From Chrysemys picta bellii (taxonomy: Eukaryota > Chordata > Testudines > Emydidae): DNA of 64,000 nucleotides. The stretch is taken from NCBI RefSeq assembly GCF_011386835.1, contig NC_088791.1, positions 125,774,943-125,838,942 of the forward strand, in the 5' to 3' direction. Shown here one piece after another: positions 21,862 to 33,071 of the stretch. The notes below the pieces were generated by a model. It was not told the origin of the DNA. It saw only the letters and a program-made list of their open reading frames with translations, and did no database searches. Position 1 is the first letter of the stretch. Each line of letters opens with the position of its first letter. Made by a program: the position numbers and the translations under genes.

Positions 21862-22543
21862 TAGGGTGACCAGATGTCCCGATTTTATAGGGACAATCCC
21901 AATTTTTGGGTCTTTTTTTTATATAGGTTCCTATTACCCCCCCACCCAGGGGTGAAAGTAACTGAGGCCACTTACTGGTACGGGAGGGGTGGCTCTGGCC
22001 CCCGGAAGGGGCGAGGCCTCTGGTGGAAGGGGTGGGGCCTTTGGCAGAAGGGGCGGGGCTGGGGGTCAGCATCCCCCAGCCAGCCCTTAGCCCACGCTGC
22101 CTGGGGCTCCCATGGTGATTTAAAGGGCCTGGAGCTCCGGACACTGCTGCAGTAGCAGCAGCGGTGTCCGGAGCCCCAGGCGAATTTAAATCGCCGGCCC
22201 CAGGGCAGCTGCTCCCTTTGCCCCCCCCCTCCCGTCAGCAGCCGGGGGGAGCAAAAGGGGCAGGGGTTAAAGCACTGCAGGGTCCTTTGATGCAGCAGTG
22301 CTTTAACGTTGCTGTGCCCCCCCCCCCATCAACGGCCCCGTCAACAGTCCCACCAACTGGGTGGGGCACAGCAACATTAAAGTGCTGCCATCCTTAAAGT
22401 GCCACGGCAGCACTTTAATGTCCCTACCCCTTTTGCCTCCCTGTTGGCGGCTCTGTACGGAGTACCAGCCAGTACCGGCTCACTTTCACCCCTGCTCCCA
22501 CCCCCTGTCCCGATTTTTTTACATTTGCTGTCTGGTCACCCTA
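21862..22543. mobile_element. hAT-type non-autonomous element with target duplication
   Basis: The ends are TAGGGTGACCAGATGTCCCG and the complement of a right end reading TAGGGTGACCAGACAGCAAA, giving a 13-base perfect terminal inverted repeat. Both sides are flanked by GCTTACAG (21854-21861 and 22544-22551), an exact 8-base duplication as hAT transposases make. The element itself would be about 130 bases; most of its length is a second element inserted at 21947-22494. Confidence 0.8.
21947..22494. mobile_element. Second hAT-type element nested in the first
   Basis: Starts CAGGGGTGAAAGTAA and ends in the complement of CAGGGGTGAAAGTGA (14 of 15 alike). Flanks are CCCCCACC (21939-21946) and CTCCCACC (22495-22502), an 8-base duplication with one mismatch. 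The GC-rich interior has a hairpin with arms around 22128-22150 and 22157-22180 (CTGGAGCTCCGGACACTGCT) and another with arms near 22300-22325 and 22363-22388. No transposase. Confidence 0.75.
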
Positions 22544-22551
22544 GCTTACAG

Positions 22552-25325
22552 ATTGGTGCTTTGCTGAATAAGGGCCTAAACTGTTATCATCTGATAACTG
22601 TTTTAGTAGTATTAAGTACATGAAGTAAGACTGTGTAGTAAGGTCAGTGCTGTGTGTTCAGATATCTGCATTTGCCAGCCACCACTGTAACAGGTAATAA
22701 CTGGCCCCTTGTTGCAATCTCAGCAAAAGGACTAGAGGGGTGGCCTACAAGCTAGGGTTAATGTGTTTTGAAGAATTTGAAGAATGCTATTGCATTTCCT
22801 ATTCTGTGGAGAAATAGAACATTTTATTCTCCAGGGCTGTAATCCAGCACCATTTACAATCAACTTCAATGAAGGGGGGGGGGGGAAGGGGCTCATCTTT
22901 CTGGAAGACATGATGTCCAGGGCAGAGTCTGAAAGGTACTGAAGACAGATGTTTCTTTGCAAATCAGTCTCCAAATGTTTGCATATCAAGGTAAATTCAA
23001 AGTTATAATTGCCATTAGGGAGCTTAGAAAATGTTAGGGCTTAGTTGTGGGGCTAGCCACACATCTATGCTATGGAACAAAGGGGAATATAAGGGTCCGC
23101 TCATTCTCCACAAGAGTAAAGAGGAGAATGCTGTGTTGTATAACATTGATTAATTTTCCTAATCTCACACACCAGTTTAGCTTTAAACAGAGGTGAGCAG
23201 ATGATAGGCCAAAGGTCCTGATTCAACAAATTATGTCAGCACATGCTTACATCTTTTGCTGAGTCGGGGTCTTAATGTTTTTCTCTGAACCTCACTCATC
23301 TCCTGGTGGGTTGTTGTTTTTTTTCTCCTGTAAATATTTTAATGTGGGATTGTAAATTTCTCCCTAGACACAAAGATAGGTTGAGAGATTGAATATGTTC
23401 AGGATAACAGAAAAGAAATGTGTCCTAAAAAATCATAGAGGAAAACATTGATGAGAATAGAGGAAGTTACCCCTTTGCTGATAGAGGGTAAAAAAATGCC
23501 ACTGTCTTTAACTTTGAGATTTTTTATTTGATGTTTACTCGTGTATGGTGTGCTTAATTATATCATATTCTGACTGTTTGCGGAAAACCTTGCTGGTGGT
23601 GTTGGAAAGAGGATCTACATTATTATTTAATCATTTCATTTTATTTTATTTTTATTAGGCACTCATCCTAGGTTGCAGAGGTAACTGTGTAGGTTTGAGT
23701 GCATAGCACTTTCACCATGTAAGTGGCTATCATTATTCATGCTTTGGTAGGCAGTGTAATAATTCCAATCATGAATACAAATTCAGCTAGAATTAATATG
23801 GATGCATGGTAATATGCAAATCCAGAAGATTTGCATTACAATTTTTATAAATTAATATGCTCCCATGGCTGTAACCTGACCTCTAGTCACTGAGGACAGA
23901 TGATAATTTAAAAGCCCACATCAGTATGTGTTTTGCAAGATGCTGTTTTGAACATGGCGTCCCAGTTAATATGAGACCACTTTGTGTTTCAAAATATACT
24001 AAATCAGCTTCTAACTAATATTTCTTTTGCTGGGATATATAAATGAAGGGGGGAAAGGTGCGATAGTCGACCCTTCTCCCTCCCTCCCTCCCTTCTCATT
24101 TGCTGTGATTGAAGTCCCATGTTGAGAATCCCATTCCTGAATAGGGCTTCTTGAAGTGGCAATTCAGCATCTGCCCTTGGATGCACTCTCTGAAACGCTG
24201 GAGTATGGGTGTTACAGTCACACACTGCATAAAATATTTGACTCCTGGTATTGAACTATAGTGCTTGGGAATGCTTTAGTTAGCTGCTAAATATGTTTTG
24301 GAACTAGATAAAATGAAAGATGTCTTCAGTCCAATGGGCCAGCAATAAACTGCCCAATAAAGTGGCCTAGAAGAGGCTGTCCTCAGCTAAAGATCAAACA
24401 AAATTGTACTAGTAACATGAGGGGTATTCTAACATGGTCACTGAAGGGGCTTCTCTACGGAGATCATCCTTGGTGAGCAGGCTGTTTCTGCCAGAGATGA
24501 CAACTTCCCTCCTGTATATGCCCTTCTTGGGACTGGCTTTTCTTTAATAATGTTTATGAAATTAAACTCCATTCAGCAGATAGCTAGGTATAGGAAGAGG
24601 AAGACCATGTCAACCATAGACTTCCACAGAGCTTTTGCAGAGTTGCTTGATCACCTACATGATCTTTCTTTCTTTGGACTACTTTGCTATAACACTGAAG
24701 AATCTGTGTTTTATTTGGGTTCTGAGGCAGATCACCATATGCCCCAAATAAGAACCAGAGAGTCATCAATGGCTCTAATGCTGCAATTAAGAAGGCTTCA
24801 GGAGACCTGTCAGCTCAGAACATTCTTCATTATGGATCCATTAAATATCAGAAATATAACCACTGTCAAGACCTATGCTATCCTCATTCAGAAGCTCCTA
24901 TTGTTTTGACATTGACTAGGGTCCTTTATCCTGTAATGGAATTATTCACCTGTATAAAATTCCTCAATAAATGTTTGCAGGATTGGGGAGACTGAATATG
25001 TCTTGTTCTTGCAAACTGGAAATGTACAGAAAGTTTAGTTAATACCCCTTGTACACACTCTTATGCGGATTATAATTAGGAAGCTTGACCTCCAGGTTAA
25101 TTTGTTTTGGAACAACCACCAATGGATGCCTTTTGATCTTCTTGCATGTATAAAGTATCATGCTATCTTCAGAGGCAAAATAACATCCTTCTGTTCTTTT
25201 GCAGTAAGTAAGATGCCCCTTCTTAAGATTATTTCCTAGGAAAGAAGTTCCACAGAACATAGGTAAGGAACATATGCTAAGGAATGGATTAGGAGATTGC
25301 ATCACAAATGTATATTGTATATCAA
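22552..25325. other. No gene or clear repeat recognised
   Basis: Includes a G run at 22874-22886, a CCCT run at 24074-24094 and a 119-codon plus-strand open frame at 24550-24909 with no domain I recognise. CAACAAATTATGTCAGCACA near 23226 resembles the ancient palindromic repeats. Confidence 0.4.
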
Positions 25326-25411
25326 ATAGAATTATAGGCTACCGTCTCAAAATGTTATCTGTGAGTTTATAACTACAAAACGGACATAGTTCAAAGATGC
25401 AAGATGTGGGC

Positions 25412-25739
25412 ATACCATGGATTTATATAGAGGTAATATGATATTTTCTGTCTTATTATCTATCTCTTTCTTAATGATTCCCAACATTCTGTTCGCTTTT
25501 TTGACTGCCGCAGCACATTGAGTGGATGTTCTGAGAGAACTATTCACAATAACTCCAAGATCTCTTTCTTGAGTGGTAACAGCTAATTTAGACCCCATCA
25601 TTTTATATGTATAGTTGGGATTACGTTTTCCAATGTGCATTTGCATTTATCAAGTTGAATTTCACCTGCCATTTTGTTGCCCAGTCACCCAGTTTTGAGA
25701 GATCCTTTTGTAGCTCTTCGTAGTCTGACTGGGACTTAA
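25412..25739 (-). pseudogene. LINE family B ORF2, thumb region remnant
   Basis: NYTYKMMGSKLAVTTQERDL and STQCAAAVKKANRMLGIIKK, then ENIILPLYKSMVCPHL, match the plus-strand copy at 55430-55700 almost residue for residue. The frame is shifted relative to the reverse transcriptase piece upstream. Confidence 0.75.
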
Positions 25740-26630
25740 CTATCTTGTATCATCTGCAAATTTTGCCACCTCACTATTTAACCCTTTTTCCAGCTCATTT
25801 ATGAATATGTTGAATAGGACTGGGCCCAATACAGACCCCTGGGGAACATCACTATTTACCTCTCTCCATTCTGAAAACTGACCATTTATTCCTACCCTTT
25901 TTTTTCTATCTTTTAACCAGTTACCAATCCATGAGAGAACCTTCCCTCTTATCCCATGATGGCTTACTTTGCTTAAGAGCCTTTGGTAAGGGACCTTGTC
26001 AAAGGATTTCTGAAAATCTAAATACTCTGTATCCACTGGATCCCTCTTGTCCACATGCTTGTTGACTCCCTCAAAGAATTCTAATAGATTGGTGAGGCAT
26101 GATTTCCTTTTACAAAAACCATGTTGACTATTCCCCAACAAATTATGTTCATCTATGTGTCTGACAATTTTGTTCTTTACTATAGTTTCAACCAGTTTTC
26201 CCTGTACAGAAGTCAGGCTTTCCGGCCTATAATTGCCGGGGTCACCTTTGGAGCCCTTTTTAAAAATTGGCGTTACATTAGCTATCCTCCATTCATTTGG
26301 TACAACTGATTTAAATGATAGGTTACATACCACTGTTAGTAGTCCTGCAATTTCACATTTGAGTACCTTCAGAACTCTAGGGTGAATACCATCTGGTCCT
26401 AGTGACTTATTACTGTTTAGTTTATCAATTTGTTCCAAAACTTCCATTAATGACACCTCAACATGGGACAGTTCCTCATATTTGTCACCTAAAAAGAATG
26501 GCTCAGGTTTGGGAATCTCCCTCACATCCTCAACCGTTAAGACCGATGCAAAGAATTCATTTAGTTTCTCTGCAATGGCCTTATCATCCTTGAGTGCTCC
26601 TTTAGCGTCTTGATCGTCCAGTGGCCCCAC
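25740..26630 (-). pseudogene. LINE family B reverse transcriptase, 296-codon open fragment
   Basis: A long uninterrupted frame covers the fingers and palm of a non-LTR reverse transcriptase. In order: LNEFFASVL (about 24), KSLGPDGIHPRVLK (about 75-90), NEWRIANVTPIFKKGSKGDP and GNYRPESL (about 112-137), GNSQHGFCKRKSC (about 168), EYLDFQKSFDKVP (motif A, about 205), [19 protein letters not shown] (about 262-282) and FADDTR at the C-terminal end (catalytic Asp pair kept). It breaks directly after the active site. Typical ORF2 would continue for some 300 more residues. The enzyme is not functional here because endonuclease and thumb are in other frames. Confidence 0.8.
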
Positions 26631-26862
26631 TGGTTGTTTAGCAGGCTTCCTGCTTCTGATGTAATTAAAAAAAAAATTTGCTATTACTTTTTGAATCTTT
26701 GGCTAACTGCTCCTCAAATTCTTTTTTGGCCTTCCTAATTCTATTTTTACACTTCAATTGCCAGAGTTTATGTTCCTTTCTATTTTCCTCATTAGGATTT
26801 AACTTCCACTTTTTAAAGGATGCCTTTTTGCCTCTCACTGCTTCTTTTACTTTCTTGTTTAG

Positions 26863-27950
26863 CTATGGTGGCTCTTTTTTGGTTCTCTTACTATATTTTT
26901 TAATTTGGGGTATATATTTAAGTTGAGCCTCTATTATGGTGTCTTTAAAAAGTTTCCATGTGCCTTGCAGGGATTTTACTTTTGGTGCTGTACCTTTTAA
27001 TTTCTGTTTAACTAACCTCCTCATTTTTGTGTGGTTCGCTGTAGCAAGGTGGTCACCCCGCTCCTGCCCAGAGGGGCTTAAAACAGCCCTGGGAGAGGGC
27101 TGTGGCCGGAAAAAAAAGCAGTTAGGCTGATTGGGGAAGCAGGTGCAGCTGGGGCCATGCCCCAAACAGCCCACAGCTGTTTTCCCCACCACAGGGATGT
27201 TAAATTTAATTATATTATGGTCAGTATTACCAAACGGTCCAGCTATATTCACCTCTTGGACCTGATCTTGTGCTCCACTTAGGACTAAATCAAGAATTGC
27301 TCTCCTTTTGTGGGTTCCAGGCCTAGCTGATCCAATAAGCAGTCATTTAAGGTGTCAAGAAACTTTATCTCTGCATCCCTTCCTGAGGTGATATGTACCG
27401 AGTCAATATGGGGATAGTTGAAATCCCCCATTGTTATTGAGTTTTTTATTTTAATAGCCTCTCTAATCTTCCTGAGCATATCACAGCCACTATCACCATC
27501 CTGGTCAGGTGGTCGGTAATATATCCCTATTGCTATATTCTTCTTAGTCAACCATGGAATTACTATCCATAGAGATTGTTTGGTACAGTTTTGTTCATTT
27601 AAGATTTTTACTTCATTTGATTCTACGCTTTCTTTCACATATAGTGCCACTCCCCCACCAGCACGACCGGTTCTGTCCTTCCAATATATTTTGTACCCTG
27701 GTATTACTGTGTCCCATTGATTATCCTCATTCCATCAAGTTTCTGTGATGTCGATTATATCAATATCCTTATTTAATACGAGGCACTCTAGTTCACCCAT
27801 CTTATTATTTAGACTTCTAGCATTGGTATATAAACACTTTAAAAACTTGTCACTTTTTAGCCATCTGCCATTACTTGATGTAATCGAATGGGACTTTTTT
27901 TCTTTTGACTGTTTCTCATCAGATCTTACCTGTATTTTATCATCTTCCAT
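26863..27950 (-). pseudogene. LINE family B apurinic-type endonuclease remnant
   Basis: CLYTNARSLNNKMGELECLV and IDIIDITET (27950-27735) are the endonuclease N-terminus; IAIGIYYRPPDQDGD and ITMGDFNYPHID (27650-27285) carry the GDFN motif of the fold; GNTDHNIIKFNIPVVGKT (27252-27190) is the C-terminus with the S/T-DH motif. ANHTKMRRLVKQKLKG continues after the LTR fragment. Frame breaks lie between the pieces. Confidence 0.75.
27043..27175 (+). mobile_element. LTR-head fragment inserted in LINE family B
   Basis: The sequence TGTAGCAAGGTGGTCACCCC (27040-27059), with GGAGAGGGCTGTGGCC further on, resembles the first 80 bases of the LTR at 45875 (TGTAGCGGGGTGGTCACCCC, GGAGAGGGCTGGGGC). GCTGT stands on both sides (27038-27042 and 27176-27180). 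It interrupts the endonuclease coding region between VVGKT and ANHTK. Confidence 0.55.
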
Positions 27951-28053
27951 CCTCTCCTCCTTATTAGGACATAGGGAATCTCAATTTATAGATCCTCCCC
28001 TAAAGGATGTCCGAACCACATTCTCCTCTGCACCTGTCGGCTTCCCCCAGCCC

Positions 28054-28268
28054 TTAGATTAAAAATTGCTCTACGACCTTTTTAATTTTAAGCGCCAGCA
28101 ATCTGGTTCCATTTTGGTTTAGGCGGAGCCCATCCTTCCTGTATAGGCTCCCCCTTTCCCAAAAGTTTCCCCAGTTCCTAATAAATCTAAACCCCTCCTC
28201 CCTACACCATCGTCTCCTCCATGCTTTGAGACCCTGCAGTTCTGCCTGTCTAACTGGCCCTGCACGTG
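28054..28268 (-). pseudogene. LINE family B ORF1, esterase-like C-terminus
   Basis: GLKAWRRRWCREEGFRFIRN, then SLYRKDGLRLNQNGTRLLAL, ends the SGNH/GDSL-like domain found in ORF1 of CR1 and some L2 elements; the DGLRLN-x-x-GT motif is the part around the catalytic His region, here with Arg-Leu in place of His-Leu. The element ends near 28268. Confidence 0.6.
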
Positions 28269-28269
28269 G

Positions 28270-28854
28270 AACTGCAAGCATTTCAGAGAATGAAAAGGAA
28301 TATAACTGGAATTCCTGAAAAGGAATATAACTGGAACTCTGAATCACAGAAATTTTGCAATCTGCCTAAAATAACATTTAGGGTGAGAATTTCATTTTAT
28401 AACCTGTTTCTTAAGTATATTGAGTTTAGCTTGCATATTTTGCTTTATTTGGTCAGTAATCTGCTTTGTTCTGTCTGTTATCTCTTATATTCCCTTAAAA
28501 TTCACCTTTTGTAGTTAATAAACTTATTTCTTGTTTATAATATAACCCAGTTTATGTAATTTCTAACTGCGGGGGCAAGAAGTCAGGCATATCTCCCTCC
28601 ACATTGAGGGAGGGAGCGAATTTCATAAAACTTTTCGGTTTGTACCCCTTTGGGTACCACAGTGTAGGGGCAAGCCCCTAAGGCTGAATCTTTCCAGAGC
28701 GGATCTCTTCTCTCTGTGCAGCTGGGTGTGGCCCTGCCTCTGTGTTTGGCTGGAAGAGGCTTGTGAGCCCAACCCAGCAAGGCCAGGTAAAGGGGACCCA
28801 GGCATCCCAGCATATCAGGTGACACCCCAAAGGACCCAAACCCATCACAGTGCA
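28270..28854. mobile_element. Possible LTR-like segment
   Basis: The segment follows directly on the 5' break of LINE family B. It has an AATAAA at 28517-28522, AT-rich sequence followed by GC-rich sequence as in R-U5, and ends CATCACA at 28847-28853. A hairpin CTCCCTCCACATTGAGGGAG lies at 28592-28611. No clean target duplication was found, so the call is tentative. Confidence 0.3.
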
Positions 28855-28911
28855 CATGTCCAGTGCATGCCAGCAGGGGCTACATGGACCATTTAGCATG
28901 CAACACTCTGG

Positions 28912-29020
28912 TGCAGATTAAAGCTCCATGTAGACAAGCACTTAGTAATAAAAGGCTCGTGCACATTACAGTTTACACCGAGCTAGTGCAAACTAAGGCA
29001 CTGTGTAGAGAAACCCAAAG
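28912..29020. mobile_element. Old MITE remnant with 'GTAGACA' ends
   Basis: AAGCTCCATGTAGACAAGCA and TAAGGCACTGTGTAGAGAAA bracket an AT-rich core. The word resembles the inner end of Harbinger-type termini (GTCTACAC). Highly diverged. Confidence 0.35.
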
Positions 29021-29267
29021 ATTTCATTGCGTCTAGAGATATTGTATGCAACAGTACATTTACAAGAATCCTGTGAAGTATTTTAAATTAAACTAAATTT
29101 AAAATTGTCAAAATCAAGGAAGAAAATGCATGGCAAAACTGTATCTTTCTTTCTTCCTCTTCCACTCCTTCTTTGCCTATCAATTAAACTGAAGGTCTCT
29201 AGTGATTTTTTTTTTTAGAGCTACTTATAGAATTTAGGGCCACAAGAATATTTTAAAATGAAAGGGT

Positions 29268-29412
29268 GTCATACTGTTTACAGCATGGAACTGGGAATCA
29301 AGACTATTCCGAACTATCGCAGTTTGCTTCCATACTATACCCCCAATTAACTGTGTGAGAATGGGGTAAACTGCTCCTGTTCTCCATTTATCCATCTGTA
29401 ACATGGGTAGTC
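29268..29412 (+). mobile_element. MIR SINE, diverged
   Basis: Head (CATGGAACTGGGAATCAAGA, 29284-29303) and core end (TCCATTTATCCATCTGTAAC then ATGGG) follow MIR order; the middle is diverged. Confidence 0.5.
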
Positions 29413-30830
29413 TAATCTGGGATTCTATAAATCCATTTGCCATGGAAAAACATGAAATTTGTGTTTTTACAGAGAATCTTTAGTTTTTCTCTGGCCGCCC
29501 ACCTCTGAAGACAGAGTGGAAAGAGGCAGCTACTGGACAGGAGCCCAGCTCTGAAGACAGTGCCGTCACCACCAGCAGCACAGAAGTAAGAGTGGCATGG
29601 TATTGTCACCTTTACTTCTCTGCTGCTGCTGGCAGCTCTACCTTCAGAGCTGGCCAGTAGCCTCCGCTCCCCAGCCACGCAGCTCTGAAGGCAGAATCTG
29701 TTTGGCCCACACAAGATTGTACTTAGGTTTATGTGGTCCTCCTATGTAATAATGTTGGGCACTACTGTTTTAATGCATCTCAAATTTCACTTCAGCCTCC
29801 AGATGTGAGTATTTAAAGTTATGAAAAGATGCTGAAAACTTTAAAAATCACCCCTAAAGACCATGTCACTGAGTTTGGCAAGGACAAATTTCATGTTGAT
29901 GGTAATGTGCTGTTCTGTATTGTATGTGTTCAACTGCTAAATAGAGATATAGGTCGATATAGTGGCTAGGGAAACTAAAGTTCAGCGTTTCATTTTAATC
30001 ATGGAAAAACACACATTTATGGTTTCTTATCAGAGAATTTTGGGGGTATTTTAATCACAGAAAACTAGGATCCCTGATTATAATATTCACCCATTCCGCA
30101 GGTGTCTTGTCACCTAATTCAGTGACGGTAAAGTTCTGACATTCTCAACATTACGTAAAGTGCAGAGTTCTATTATGAATGCATACCAATTATCTACCAA
30201 AATGCCAAAGTAAAGATAATGATAGCTGCAGTGGGAAGATGGCTTTCAGTGAAGATATATTATTGATTTGTTTATTGTACAGATGTTCAGAATCATTTCC
30301 TGGAGTGATTCCATTAGATAATGAATGGAAATCAATTTTTCTTTCTTATACATTTGAAAGGGCTCAGCGAGCTGTGAAGAAGAACAGGAGGAGCCGTTAG
30401 GATCAGACATTATGAGATCAAGTTGCTAAATATTATGGTTTACCGATTACAAATCCATCTAAGTGCTCAGTTTGAGCAGAGGAATCATTGCATTGGTTTT
30501 GTATTTTAAGGATTTGTGCCAGCTGGGTCCTCTGACAAACACAGGCACAATCCTGCAGCTATTTAGGTATGTTGTCCAGTGAGAAATCAATGGGATGATG
30601 CATGTGAGTAAAATTAAGCCTAAATGGGCTTGTGGGATCAGATCCCTGTCTCTGTTGCAGAATGGTGTATGGTAGGATATCGTTAGTGATGGTTGCTTTT
30701 AGAGACAGTCCTCAAAAAAAAAAAAAAAAAAAAAAGGCTAGAGTCACCTTATTCACCTTTTTGCCTATTGGCCGATCCTCTTTGATTTGAAAGTCCATGA
30801 ACTATAAAAGCCTAAACTCTTAATCCTGTT
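29413..30830. other. No gene recognised
   Basis: 29480-29700 has an inverted pair of AGCTCTGAAG/CTTCAGAGCT words in GC-richer sequence. 30545-30655 resembles the ancient palindromic repeats (CAATCCTGCAGCTATTTAGG, GATGCATGTGAGTAAAATTA). A 22-base A tract lies at 30714-30735. Confidence 0.4.
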
Positions 30831-31470
30831 GGCAACTCTAAATGACACAGGTGCAAGCCAGGTGTGGCTGGTCCCTGTAAATGAAACAGGTTGGCATTTG
30901 GGGGCTATAGAATATCAGAGAGAAACCCAGTGAATGATCCGAGGAAAAATCCGAGACCTCCTCCAGTCTCCTAGGGAAAGCTGCAGAAAGCTCTCCACAG
31001 GCCCTCTCTGGAAAGGAGGAGGAATTATCAGGAAGTCAGTGGAGGGCTAGCCTCCTGAGTTTCCTGAATCAGAGCTAGTGCCAGGAGGCTGGAAAGGACT
31101 CAAGGTTAGGAAGACAGTGGAAGGGCTAGCCTGATCACTTGCAAAACCCAAAGACAGTGGCAGGGCTTGCCAGCTCTCCTTCCTGACCCAGAGAAGGCTG
31201 CAGAGGGCTAAAGGCTGAAAGCAGATGAGGGAAATGGCGGCTGACTCTCAGAGCTGGAGAACGGAAGCCAGAGGGCCAGAGAGGGCTGTGCTGGGGTGTG
31301 GTGCGAGATGTAAGAGCTGTATTTCATGTATTGCTTGGATTATGTGTTGGGATTTATGTGCACAGGGTTTTCTTCTGTAATAAATTAGTTCCATAAGGGC
31401 CATGTGAACCCAGGAGAACAATTGGGACTGTTTCAGGGGACTCTGGAAGGGGAAGCAAAGGCAGACACAC
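30831..31470 (+). other. Unclassified GC-richer segment, possibly LTR-derived
   Basis: Purine-rich sequence with recurring GGCTAGCCTCCTGA/GGGCTAGCCTGATC and GAAGACAGTGG words at roughly 90-base spacing. A TATAAAA lies at 30802-30808 and an AATAAA at 31379-31384. This order fits an LTR, but ends and target duplication were not found. Confidence 0.3.
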
Positions 31471-31474
31471 TTTG

Positions 31475-31598
31475 TCATGTGATGGGGAGAGACCCTGGGC
31501 TTCAGCCTGGGCCCAAACGTCTACACCATAATTGAACAGCCCCTTAGCTGACACAGGCCAGCCTCAGGTTTTAATTCCAGTGTAGACATACCCACAGA
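31475..31598. mobile_element. Half of a MITE with 'GTGTAGACATACCC' end
   Basis: CTTCAGCCTGGGCCCAAACG, a TCTACACCATAATTGAACAG block and AATTCCAGTGTAGACATACC are in the order of a short inverted-repeat element. The end is the same word as the right end of the Harbinger element at 61230. The left half is missing. Confidence 0.5.
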
Positions 31599-32825
31599 GA
31601 GCAGTCAAATATCCTCTCAGCCTTCACTTCACTAGGTTAAACAAGCCATGCTCTTTTTGTGTCCTCTCATAAAATAGGCCCTCCATTCTTCTGACCATCC
31701 TAGATGGCAGTGGTGGTGGTTTGTGCTTTGCAATTTTAAAAACTCCCAAAACACAGGTACAATTTAGATATGATTGTTCACTGTGTTGAAGCAAACTAAA
31801 TATTGGCCCATGCAGCAAAATTCAGATCTAGATCTTGATGTCTTCTTCCATGACCCCCCAAATGGGAATCATGCCTTTACAGAGACAGGTCAGTTGTGGA
31901 ATTAAATTCAGGGTTTGGATTCCTTTCTTCTGAAAAAGTGAGGGTGTTTTGATCTGGGATTTTGGTTCCATTCTCTCTCAAAATTAATTGACATTTTCAG
32001 TTTTAAACCTACAAAATGGGCTGGAAATTTTGGGGTAGAACTTAATATTTTGGTGCTTCTAGAACGTAAAGGACTTCCCCCTCCCCCCCTCTTGACTGTG
32101 TACAAATATTCTCTTCTGAGACCTTGTAAAACAAGCTTTAGCTAGGAGCAAAATTTTGCAGAGGGGTCTAATTCTGTAAATAAATGTAAAAAAAAAAAAA
32201 TTGTTAGCCTGTCACAACTGTAAGTAGTCAGTCGAGCAACACTGCCAGCAGCAGCCCTGCAGTGTTCATTTGATGTCTATTCTATGGAGAATAAAATTTA
32301 CCAGGAGCTGCTTCAGTATTTTTATAGACAAAATGAGCCCGATTGACAAGAGTGAAATTAGGATATATACAGATATTATTTTACAAGGAAATACCCAAGC
32401 AATAAGAAGAAGGTTCACTCTATAGGAGGAACACTACAGTGAGATTTTTGTTTTTGTTTTGTGAGGGTGGTTAGGAAATAGATAAAATGGGGAGGTGGAG
32501 ATACGTACCAAATTAATCTCTCTCATGCTAGGCTAGATTAAAGTGAAGAATTAATTAAAATAGATGTTAATTTTTTCTTGTTGTAATGACTAGATACAAC
32601 AACTAGATACAACTGCTAACCCCAACCATTCAAAATTCATATCAGCTCAACCAATAATGGATGATTTTTTAAATCAATTACATGTTTTTGTTTTATAAAA
32701 AAAATACATTTTGGGTTCTTTATGTTCTGATATCTGAGTCTTTAGGGTGCACGAGAGTCACATTTTCAAGATTTTTCCCTGTAACCATGAGGGCTAGTAA
32801 AGTAATTAAGCACCAACAATATATG
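31599..32825. other. No gene or clear repeat recognised
   Basis: AT-rich sequence with an A tract at 32189-32201. Only short frames. Confidence 0.4.
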
Positions 32826-32827
32826 TT

Positions 32828-32902
32828 CTTATTCTGTGTTTGTACAGTGCCTAGCACAATGGAGTCCTGATCTTGGTTTGCCCCAAGCACCAATATAATA
32901 AC
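32828..32902 (+). mobile_element. MIR-type SINE tail
   Basis: TTGTACAGTGCCTAGCACAA, TGGAGTCCTGATCTTGG and CACCAATATAATAA are the plus-orientation tail of the family at 12985-13203. Confidence 0.6.
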
Positions 32903-33071
32903 CATGATAAATAATATGGTATAATTTGTGTCTTGTACAGGGTCTAAGACAGTCCATCTCTCAGAACATTTACAATCTGGAAGATGGATTTAAGGAGACA
33001 GGGTGTACTGGGAAACCTAGAGAAATGCTAGTGGTCTATAAATATGGGAAATATATTACTATTTTATTTGT

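Larger units (their letters stand above)
25400..28268 (-). mobile_element. LINE family B (CR1/L2 group), long copy lacking its 3' end
   Basis: On the minus strand, from 28268 downward: end of an ORF1 esterase-like domain, a short spacer, endonuclease, reverse transcriptase, and the region after it to about 25400. It lacks the RT C-terminus and the 3' tail seen in the second copy of the family at 55100-56290. The 5' side ends at about 28268. An LTR-type fragment is inserted at 27043-27175. Confidence 0.8.

Noticed and set aside
24550..24909. 119-codon plus-strand frame (starts MFMKLNSIQQ)
   Set aside because: No domain or splice context recognised, no support from neighbours, and frames of this length occur by chance in 64 kb.
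28917..29020. Real MIR or gene promoter
   Set aside because: The words fit a diverged DNA transposon better; no transcription start features seen.
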